Origin: Pseudomonadota bacterium
GTDB lineage: Bacteria; Pseudomonadota; Gammaproteobacteria; GCA-001735895
Assembly (NCBI GenBank): GCA_022545625.1
Contig: JACZQS010000200.1
Span: 1 to 5,189, forward strand
Reading direction: 5' to 3'
DNA length: 5,189 bases
Below, one piece after another: positions 1-5,012 of the stretch. The notes under the pieces were generated by a model. It made no database searches. It worked only from the letters and a program-made list of their open reading frames with translations, and was not told where the DNA came from. Both the position numbers and the translations under genes were made by a program. Positions within the stretch are counted from its first letter, which is position 1; each line of letters begins with the position of its first letter.

Positions 1-300
1 CGAATCTATACTCCACCGCTTAATGCTGGAGTTCTGGCAGGGATCACCCGAGGAAGGGTAATTCAACTGGCCGAAGATTTGGTGCACCCAGTTTTTGAAA
101 CGGACGTACCCATTTCTTGGGTTCCGCTGGCCGAGGAGATGTTTCTCACCGGAACAGCTTCCTACGTGGTTCCCATCACTCATTTCGGACGGCACCAACT
201 TGAGACAGATGTCGGCAACTTCTTAAACCTAAAGCTGAGACAGGTAATGAGTGGCCAAATCGAAAAATACCAACACTGGAACACAGTGGTTCGAGTGTAG
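1..300 (+). CDS. Class IV (branched-chain type) aminotransferase, C-terminal part only
   Basis: The first reading frame is open from base 1 to a TAG at 298-300 and gives the last 99 residues of a PLP-dependent fold-type IV aminotransferase; the start lies before the window. Family motifs are visible: YTPPLNAG at fragment residues 3-10, AGITRGRVI at 13-21 and FLTGTAS at 48-54. In IlvE, the Ile-Thr of GITR and the Thr-Ala of GTA bind the PLP phosphate. The ending, KYQHW, is also typical of branched-chain aminotransferases. These enzymes are usually about 300 residues, so roughly one third is visible. The family transfers amino groups between branched-chain amino acids and 2-oxoglutarate, but D-amino-acid and aminodeoxychorismate enzymes share the fold. 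The catalytic lysine is outside the window. After GTA the sequence diverges: the usual GPxT-like turn reads GNFLN (72-76). The subfamily, and hence an ilvE symbol, is not certain. The gene ends in its own terminator and is probably not co-transcribed with lptB. Confidence 0.82.
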   Translation, partial: RIYTPPLNAGVLAGITRGRVIQLAEDLVHPVFETDVPISWVPLAEEMFLTGTASYVVPITHFGRHQLETDVGNFLNLKLRQVMSGQIEKYQHWNTVVRV

Positions 301-302
301 AC

Positions 303-331
303 AAGGAGCAACAACCCTGTTGCTCCTTTTT
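303..331 (+). terminator. Rho-independent terminator after the aminotransferase gene
   Basis: A perfect 11-bp stem (303-313 paired with 318-328) closes a 4-nt loop (ACCC) and runs into five T residues at 327-331. It begins 3 bp after the aminotransferase stop codon. This is a classic intrinsic terminator and separates the aminotransferase transcript from the lptB-rpoN cluster. The stem is palindromic but there is no gene on the opposite strand for it to serve. Confidence 0.93.
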
Positions 332-342
332 CATTAAAACAC

Positions 343-351
343 TGGTAAAAT
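343..351 (+). promoter_or_regulatory. Possible extended -10 promoter for lptB
   Basis: TGG directly followed by TAAAAT (346-351) resembles an extended -10 sigma-70 element, 5 of 6 matches to TATAAT. It would start transcription near 358, about 27 nt before the lptB GTG. No good -35 hexamer sits 16-18 bp upstream; that stretch is the terminator stem and T-run. The inference is supported by the strong terminator just upstream, because the downstream genes need a promoter of their own. Confidence 0.45.
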
Positions 352-384
352 ACATCCCGCCACAACGCTTGCTAAGATAAATTT

Positions 385-1125
385 GTGCCTACTAAATCAA
401 ACAACGTTATCGAGATCAAAAAACTAAAGAAGTATTTTGGCCAAACCAAAGCTGTAGACGGAATTTCCTTCGATGTTGAAAGAGGCGAAATATTTGGGTT
501 CTTAGGCCCCAACGGGGCGGGTAAAACCACCTGTTTTTATATGATCGTCGGCCTCGTCAATAACGATAAAGGACGGATATTACTGAATGGCAGTGCCATT
601 GAAAATCTACCCATGCACCAACGTGCCCAACAGGGGATCGGCTATTTACCGCAGGAAGCCTCGGTATTTCGAAATCTCTCGGTAGAGGACAATATCATGG
701 CGGTATTGCAGTTGCGCAAAGATCTCAGTCGCCAGCAAAAATTGCACAAGCTGGAAGGACTGCTCGAAGATTTCCAGATCACCCATATCCGTGAAAGCAA
801 TGGAATATCGCTTTCTGGCGGCGAACGACGACGCGTAGAAATTGCCCGTGCGCTCGCCAATGAACTGAAATTTATCCTGCTCGATGAGCCATTTGCCGGT
901 ATAGATCCAATCTCGGTGATCGATATTCAAAACATTATTCGACAACTCGCTAGCCGACGCATCGGCGTGCTGATAACCGACCATAATGTGCGTGAAACCC
1001 TGGGAATATGTGATCGGGCATACGTTATGGGTGAAGGCAAAATACTCGCCGAGGGTGAACCAGCTCAAATTCTGGAGAATAAAGTCGTCAGAAAGATTTA
1101 CTTAGGGGAGGATTTTAGGCTATAA
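385..1125 (+). CDS. lptB: LptB, ATPase of the lipopolysaccharide export ABC transporter
   Basis: A 246-residue protein (E. coli LptB is 241) that hydrolyses ATP on the cytoplasmic face of the inner membrane and, with LptF, LptG and LptC, extracts lipopolysaccharide for transport to the outer membrane. Visible motifs are Walker A GPNGAGKT (41-48), the Q-loop in YLPQEAS (Q90), signature LSGGE (143-147), Walker B FILLDE (163-168, catalytic E168) and H-loop H200. F95-R96 align with E. coli F90-R91, which contact LptF/LptG. The ending YLGEDFRL is the LptB C-terminal signature. This rules out a generic branched-chain amino-acid ABC ATPase. The start is a GTG: an in-frame TAA at 373-375 excludes anything further upstream and no ATG lies near. 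The Shine-Dalgarno sequence is poor. The gene precedes rpoN, as in most Gammaproteobacteria, but lptC and lptA are not directly upstream. Confidence 0.97.
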   Translation: MPTKSNNVIEIKKLKKYFGQTKAVDGISFDVERGEIFGFLGPNGAGKTTCFYMIVGLVNNDKGRILLNGSAIENLPMHQRAQQGIGYLPQEASVFRNLSVEDNIMAVLQLRKDLSRQQKLHKLEGLLEDFQITHIRESNGISLSGGERRRVEIARALANELKFILLDEPFAGIDPISVIDIQNIIRQLASRRIGVLITDHNVRETLGICDRAYVMGEGKILAEGEPAQILENKVVRKIYLGEDFRL

Positions 1126-1186
1126 CTGTATCCATGAGAATAAAAAAATATCCGCCAGGAATCTCATATCAGGAACGTCCCCTTCG

Positions 1187-2680
1187 ATGAAACAAAGCCT
1201 GCAATTACGTATTGGCCAAAGCCTTACGATGACACCGCAATTACAGCAGGCGATAAAATTATTGCAGCTGTCTTCTCTGGAATTGCAGGCCGAAATACAG
1301 GAAACTCTCGATACCAATCCACTACTGGAGCAGGAAGATAATCTGGGTGAAATAACCGTGATGGACCGAGATCCTGACAGGACAAGCGGGGGCAATGGCG
1401 AAGATGTAACCGATATAAAAACTGCCGCTGATACGATCACCGAAAATCGTGCCAAGCAAACTCTCCCCGACGATCTCGAGGTCGATAGCCGGTGGGAAGA
1501 TATCTACGACAATATTTCCGCTTCTGCCACACAGGCATCCAGTACACGCGACGATAATCGCGATATATTAGAAAACCAGGCACCAGAACTCGATGCGCTC
1601 AACGAACATCTGTTATGGCAACTCAACTGCACTCACCTGACCGAAAAAGATAGTGAAATCGGCCTCGCGATCATCGATTCCACGGACGACTCCGGATACC
1701 TGACCCAGTCGATTGAGGACATACATGTCGGTTTGCAACTACAGTTCGATGAAATTGAACTCGATGAAGTCGAAGCCGTGCTGCATCTGGTACAACGATT
1801 TGACCCGATCGGCGTAGCGGCCAGGTCACCCGCCGAATGCATGACGATTCAATTAAGCCAACTCGACCCAGACACTCCGCATCTTTCCAAGGCCCTGGCC
1901 CTGGTAGACAAGTATCTTGAGCAGTTGGCAGGCAATGATTTTGCGCTATTGAAAAGACGGCTCAGGGTCAACGATGCCGAATTATCTGAAATTATTAAAT
2001 TGATTCAAACCAGTAATCCGCATCCGGGGCATGCGATTAGTGAAAACCATGCCCAGTACATTATTCCCGACGTGTACGTCACCAGGGTGTCTGGTAGATG
2101 GCAGGTTCGTATCAATTCTGAGAATGCGCCGAAACTTCGCGTTAACACCCAGTACGCCAATCTGATAAAACGCAGCGATAACAGCGAGCAAAACACCTAT
2201 TTGAAAAATCACCTGCAGGAAGCTCGCTGGTTCATTAAAAGTTTGGATAGCCGTAACGAAACCCTGTTACGCGTGACTAATGCTATTGTCGAACGACAAC
2301 AGGCCTTCCTTGAATATGGCGAAGAAGCGATGCAACCGATGGTGCTACGCGATATCGCGGAATTGCTCGAATTGCACGAATCGACCATATCGAGAGTGAC
2401 CACGCATAAGTACATGCACACACCGCGCGGTATCCTGGAGTTCAAGTACTTCTTTTCCAGTCATGTCAACACATCTAATGGTGGCGAATGTTCATCTACT
2501 GCGATTCGCGCCATCATCAAAAAGTTTATCGCTGCCGAGAAACCAGATAAACCCTTAAGCGATAATAAAATTGCTCTGTTTTTAGGTGATCAGGGTATCA
2601 ACGTTGCGAGGAGAACCGTTGCCAAATATCGCGAAGCGATGCATATACCACCATCTAACGAGCGTAAACGTCTTTTCTGA
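1187..2680 (+). CDS. rpoN: RpoN, RNA polymerase sigma-54 factor
   Basis: A 497-residue sigma-54 (E. coli 477), which directs RNA polymerase to -24/-12 promoters that need an enhancer-binding ATPase for opening. Region I is complete at residues 1-50, beginning MKQSLQLRIGQSLTMTPQLQ, glutamine- and leucine-rich as expected. Region II (about 50-135) is acidic and variable and ends in a typical LPDDLEVDSRWEDIYDN stretch. The core-binding domain spans about 135-330. The helix-turn-helix is at about 387-415 (IAELLELHESTISRV), followed by YFFSSHV (421-427). The RpoN box ARRTVAKYRE is intact at 474-483 and recognises the -24 GG element. AGGAA at 1171-1175 is a Shine-Dalgarno candidate, 11 nt before the ATG, slightly far. 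The gene starts 61 bp after lptB with no terminator between, so co-transcription is likely. The extra length over E. coli probably lies in region II. Confidence 0.98.
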   Translation: MKQSLQLRIGQSLTMTPQLQQAIKLLQLSSLELQAEIQETLDTNPLLEQEDNLGEITVMDRDPDRTSGGNGEDVTDIKTAADTITENRAKQTLPDDLEVDSRWEDIYDNISASATQASSTRDDNRDILENQAPELDALNEHLLWQLNCTHLTEKDSEIGLAIIDSTDDSGYLTQSIEDIHVGLQLQFDEIELDEVEAVLHLVQRFDPIGVAARSPAECMTIQLSQLDPDTPHLSKALALVDKYLEQLAGNDFALLKRRLRVNDAELSEIIKLIQTSNPHPGHAISENHAQYIIPDVYVTRVSGRWQVRINSENAPKLRVNTQYANLIKRSDNSEQNTYLKNHLQEARWFIKSLDSRNETLLRVTNAIVERQQAFLEYGEEAMQPMVLRDIAELLELHESTISRVTTHKYMHTPRGILEFKYFFSSHVNTSNGGECSSTAIRAIIKKFIAAEKPDKPLSDNKIALFLGDQGINVARRTVAKYREAMHIPPSNERKRLF

Positions 2681-2718
2681 GACACCAATGATTCGCAGCA
2701 ATGCGGATACACAAACCG

Positions 2719-2726
2719 AAGGAGGT
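2719..2726 (+). promoter_or_regulatory. Strong Shine-Dalgarno of hpf
   Basis: AAGGAGGT lies 5 nt before the hpf ATG and is a near-perfect anti-16S match, by far the best ribosome-binding site in the window. It fixes the hpf start at 2732 and suggests that HPF is made in larger amounts per transcript than its neighbours. Confidence 0.85.
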
Positions 2727-2731
2727 TACTG

Positions 2732-3049
2732 ATGCAGGTAAATTTGAGCGGTCACCATGTCGAGATCACGGATTCTATGCGGAACTACGTCAATGAAAAA
2801 ATCGAGAAACTGGATCGTCATTTCGATCAGGCACTGGATATACACGTCGTATTAACCGTCGAAAAACTACGGCACAAAGCCGAAGCGACCTTACATGTCA
2901 GCGGAATTAATCTGCATGCAGACGATGTACAGGAAGATATGTATGCAGCAATTGATGGGCTCGTGGATAAACTTGACCGACAGGGTAAAAAGTACAAAGA
3001 GAAATTAAAAAGTCATCGCAGCAAGGGCGAGATACCCGAAGTGGCATAA
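2732..3049 (+). CDS. hpf: HPF, short-form ribosome hibernation promoting factor
   Basis: A 105-residue protein of the HPF/RaiA (sigma-54 modulation) family; E. coli HPF is 95. It binds the decoding centre of the 30S subunit in stationary phase and, in the short form, works with RMF to give inactive 100S dimers. The beta-alpha-beta-beta-beta-alpha fold is readable: MQVNLSGHHVEIT (1-13), helix SMRNYVNEKIEKLDRHF (15-31), strands around VVLTVEKL and ATLHVSGINLHAD (52-64), then helix DMYAAIDGLVDKLDRQ (69-84) with a lysine-rich end. No C-terminal dimerisation domain follows, so it is the short type. The last ten or so residues are an extension beyond E. coli HPF. It lies 51 bp after rpoN, the standard position, which is why the family was once named after sigma-54. 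Confidence 0.97.
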   Translation: MQVNLSGHHVEITDSMRNYVNEKIEKLDRHFDQALDIHVVLTVEKLRHKAEATLHVSGINLHADDVQEDMYAAIDGLVDKLDRQGKKYKEKLKSHRSKGEIPEVA

Positions 3050-3084
3050 CTGATAGGGCTTGCATACTCGATCGAATTGGATAA

Positions 3085-3114
3085 GATTCGCACATATTCG
3101 ATTCGTACATAAAC
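3085..3114. repeat. Two imperfect 15-bp tandem copies in the hpf-ptsN gap
   Basis: Bases 3085-3099 and 3100-3114 are head-to-tail copies matching at 12 of 15 positions; the shared part is GATTCG-N-ACATA. They lie in the 96-bp non-coding gap between hpf and ptsN, about 30 bp before the ptsN start. They could form a protein-binding site spaced by about 1.5 helical turns or be a chance slippage duplication. No function can be assigned. Confidence 0.45.
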
Positions 3115-3145
3115 TAAAGCATCTGGTTTTTAAGTTCTACAGTAC

Positions 3146-3598
3146 ATGACAATCTCAGCACTCTTGTCTCCCGACCGTATCTTCATCGATACGGATATCT
3201 CGAGTAAAAAAAGACTGCTCGAATTTATCGCCAACACCGTCGCCACCCAGTTTGACCTTTCGCAGGTAAAACTCTATAACAATCTACTCGATCGCGAGCG
3301 ACTCGGCAGCACCGGATTGGGCAAGGGTTTTGCGATACCTCACGCTCGCCTTGCTGACCTGGACATTACCATTGCCTGCTTCATTAGACTCGCTCAACCT
3401 GTCAACTTCGAAGCACCTGATAATCAGCCGGTAGATTTGATTTTTACCATTATCCTCCCTGAAAACGCAACCGACGAACATTTGGAAATTTTGTCATCAC
3501 TGGCGAAAATTTTCTCGCAGAGCGAAATTTGCGACGCTATTCGAAAAGCCGGTTCGGGAGACGAGGTAGCACGCATCATTGACCTTGCCGAGCAATGA
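3146..3598 (+). CDS. ptsN: PtsN, EIIA(Ntr) of the nitrogen-related phosphotransferase system
   Basis: A 150-residue PTS EIIA type-2 domain (E. coli PtsN is 163). It accepts phosphate from NPr on a histidine and acts as a regulator, not a sugar transporter; in E. coli the unphosphorylated form controls potassium uptake and sensor kinases. The active-site motif is GFAIPHAR (61-68) with H66 matching E. coli H73. ERLGSTGLGKG (51-61) and LPENATDEHLEILSSLA (104-120) are further family blocks. The ATG at 3146 is the first start after an in-frame TAA at 3131-3133 and gives a normal but slightly short N-terminus. There is no clear Shine-Dalgarno. The stop TGA overlaps an ATG (ATGA, 3595-3598) that opens a 43-codon ORF. 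No membrane EIIB or EIIC genes are nearby, as expected for this regulatory branch. Confidence 0.97.
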   Translation: MTISALLSPDRIFIDTDISSKKRLLEFIANTVATQFDLSQVKLYNNLLDRERLGSTGLGKGFAIPHARLADLDITIACFIRLAQPVNFEAPDNQPVDLIFTIILPENATDEHLEILSSLAKIFSQSEICDAIRKAGSGDEVARIIDLAEQ

Positions 3599-3726
3599 AA
3601 ACCGTACAAGTAAATTACCAATTCCTCCAGCAATATCAACCGCTGCCCCGACAGGCTTTCGCGTCAGCCGGGGATTTCATAATACGTAAGAATCAGGCGA
3701 TCGGAGAGAAGCAAAAATCGCTATAA
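3595..3726 (+). CDS. Possible small protein of 43 residues, unknown
   Basis: An ORF starting on the ATGA that also ends ptsN and stopping at TAA 3724-3726, inside the gap before rapZ. The ATGA overlap is the geometry of translational coupling, which is the main argument for it. The peptide starts MKTVQVNYQF, has eight glutamines in 43 residues, a net positive charge (six Lys/Arg against two Asp/Glu), and no membrane segment or signal peptide. I recognise no family. Some proteobacteria carry hprK between ptsN and rapZ, but no HprK motif such as a P-loop is visible and no relic can be claimed. A short chance ORF is an equally good explanation. Confidence 0.3.
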   Translation: MKTVQVNYQFLQQYQPLPRQAFASAGDFIIRKNQAIGEKQKSL

Positions 3727-3727
3727 T
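3722..3727 (+). promoter_or_regulatory. Consensus -10 element, possible rapZ promoter
   Basis: TATAAT matches the sigma-70 -10 consensus at all six positions, 39 bp before the rapZ ATG, in non-coding sequence apart from the end of the 43-codon ORF. A start near 3733-3735 is predicted. There is no recognisable -35 at the right distance (3698-3705 reads CGATCGGA) and no TGn extension, so an activator may be needed or it may be a chance match in an AT-rich patch. Confidence 0.4.
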
Positions 3728-3732
3728 TAATT

Positions 3733-3764
3733 CCAGCTGTGCCCCCGCAAGCACGGGTACCTGG
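3733..3764 (+). promoter_or_regulatory. Hairpin covering the rapZ ribosome-binding region
   Basis: CCAG (3733-3736) pairs with CTGG (3761-3764), and after a 2-nt CT bulge GTGCCC (3739-3744) pairs with GGGTAC (3755-3760) with one G-U pair. This makes a 10-bp stem around a 10-nt loop, ending two bases before the rapZ ATG. The only Shine-Dalgarno-like bases for rapZ (GGG at 3755-3757) are inside the stem. There is no T-run, so it is not a terminator. It probably lowers or regulates rapZ translation; this is inference. Confidence 0.5.
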
Positions 3765-3766
3765 CG

Positions 3767-4624
3767 ATGAAACTGGTGATCGTCAGTGGCCTCTCAGGCT
3801 CGGGCAAGACTGTAGCGCTGCATACCCTGGAAGATGCCGATTACTTTTGTGTCGATAATCTTCCGGTCGGGTTATTGCCAAATTTTATCGATAAGATGAC
3901 CTATTCGAAGCCAGCGCTTTACAACTTGATCGCGGTCGCAATCGATGCTCGAAGTGGCGTCGAGGACATGGATCGATTTGAACAAATTATCGATCAAATC
4001 AAGTCACGAAACATCCTCGTCGAGGTTCTTTTCCTGACATCGGATATCAAAAAGTTGATAAGCCGCTTCAGCGAAACCCGTCGCAAACATCCGTTATCAA
4101 AGCAGGGGAAGCCGCTGGTCGAGATCATAGAACTGGAACGCAAGCTGTTAAGTAATATCTATGCCGTGGCCGATCTCAAAATTGATACCTCGACCTACAA
4201 TGCTCATGAATTACGACATACTATTATCACTCGTTTACTACCCGATACCGGTAAAAATCTATCCATTTTGGTCCAGTCGTTCGGCTTCAAACATGGCCTG
4301 CCCGCCGATACCGATTACATCTTTGACGTTCGTTGCCTACCAAATCCGCACTGGGAAGATCAACTCAAGGAACTCAATGGTAAAGACGGGCCAGTGATAC
4401 GATACCTGGAGGAATTTGACAACGTGATTTCCATGTTGCAATCGATCAACGATTTTCTGAAAACCTGGATTCCATGTTTCGAGGAAGAAAATCGAAGTTA
4501 CTTAACTATATCGATTGGCTGTACCGGTGGGCAACACCGATCAGTCTATCTGGTCGAAAAAATCGCCGGTGAATTGCAAAAAAATCAATACAATGCTTCG
4601 GTACATCACCGGGACCTGGTATGA
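3767..4624 (+). CDS. rapZ: RapZ, RNase adapter and regulator of amino-sugar synthesis
   Basis: A 285-residue RapZ/YvcJ family P-loop protein (E. coli 284). In enterics RapZ senses glucosamine-6-phosphate, binds the small RNAs GlmY and GlmZ, and guides RNase E to GlmZ, thereby setting GlmS levels for peptidoglycan and LPS precursors. Motifs: Walker A GLSGSGKT (8-15), CVDNLP (28-33), the second nucleotide-binding motif DARS (60-63), SFGFKHG (171-177), DVRCLPNPHW (187-196, H195 matching E. coli H190 of the sugar-phosphate site) and GCTGGQHRSV (251-260, C252 and H257 matching C247 and H252). The protein ends HHRDLV, without the KRKP basic tail of E. coli. The ATG at 3767 is fixed by an in-frame TAA at 3728-3730 and the match to the family N-terminus. 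It sits in the usual place between ptsN and npr. Whether it binds RNA here is unknown, since GlmY/GlmZ are enteric. Confidence 0.96.
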   Translation: MKLVIVSGLSGSGKTVALHTLEDADYFCVDNLPVGLLPNFIDKMTYSKPALYNLIAVAIDARSGVEDMDRFEQIIDQIKSRNILVEVLFLTSDIKKLISRFSETRRKHPLSKQGKPLVEIIELERKLLSNIYAVADLKIDTSTYNAHELRHTIITRLLPDTGKNLSILVQSFGFKHGLPADTDYIFDVRCLPNPHWEDQLKELNGKDGPVIRYLEEFDNVISMLQSINDFLKTWIPCFEEENRSYLTISIGCTGGQHRSVYLVEKIAGELQKNQYNASVHHRDLV

Positions 4625-4721
4625 ATGCCGGCCTGATGATTATCTAGATCGACCGACCATCGAGAGGACGAGGAAAAGTTTTGTACCAGGATAACTCTTA
4701 TTCCAGGCTGATATCTTAAAA

Positions 4722-4991
4722 ATGATCTCTGAAAACATTACCATAATCAACAAGCTCGGCTTACACGCCCGGGCCGCCTCGAAGCTGGTGAGTAAGGCAA
4801 GTGGGTTTCAAAGCGATGTATTTATAGACAAGCAAGGCAATCGGGTGAATGCCAAAAGTATCATGGGCGTAATGATGCTAGCGGCAGGTAAAGGTACCAA
4901 AGTTATTCTGGAGGTCGACGGCAGCGATGAGGAAGACTGCATGAAGGCGATGATTCATCTCATCAACAATCGTTTCGGCGAGGCCGAATAA
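4722..4991 (+). CDS. npr: NPr, HPr-like phosphocarrier of the nitrogen PTS
   Basis: An 89-residue HPr-family protein (also called PtsO), complete. It carries phosphate from EI(Ntr) (PtsP, not in the window) to EIIA(Ntr), encoded two genes upstream. The active-site histidine is H15 in KLGLHARAA (11-19). S46 lies in NAKSIMGVMML (43-53), the position that HPr kinase phosphorylates in organisms that have it. The sequence resembles non-enteric proteobacterial HPr proteins more than E. coli NPr, so the gene could equally be named ptsO, or ptsH if it also serves a sugar PTS. The ATG is preceded only by a weak AGG (4705-4707), about 14 nt upstream. The 97-bp gap from rapZ contains a purine-rich stretch (4663-4678) but no ORF or clear promoter; in E. 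coli the two genes are much closer. Confidence 0.94.
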   Translation: MISENITIINKLGLHARAASKLVSKASGFQSDVFIDKQGNRVNAKSIMGVMMLAAGKGTKVILEVDGSDEEDCMKAMIHLINNRFGEAE

Positions 4992-5012
4992 ATCTGCATA
5001 GCTCTAATCTAG

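Noticed and set aside
646..1068. Long minus-strand ORF of 140 codons opposite lptB
   Set aside because: It is antisense to a fully conserved lptB and shows no family motifs of its own; it reflects the codon pattern of the + strand gene.
1120..1455. Minus-strand ORF of 111 codons opposite the start of rpoN
   Set aside because: It is a serine- and cysteine-rich shadow of the rpoN coding strand with no credible ribosome-binding site or domain.
3042..3065. TGGCAT followed by TTGCAT after hpf, resembling a sigma-54 -24/-12 promoter
   Set aside because: The GG and GC doublets are separated by 17 bp where sigma-54 promoters need about 10, so it cannot be a normal -24/-12 site.
3646..3673. Hairpin CCCCG/CGGGG in the ptsN-rapZ gap as a terminator
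   Set aside because: Only five contiguous pairs form, or two 4-bp blocks around a bulge, and the following sequence has no T-run.
4161..4397. Second + strand ORF inside rapZ
   Set aside because: It overlaps conserved RapZ sequence in another frame and has no recognisable features.
4621..4647. 8-codon ORF overlapping the rapZ stop as ATGA
   Set aside because: It is too short to support, ends at TAG 4645-4647 far from npr, and has no sign of selection.
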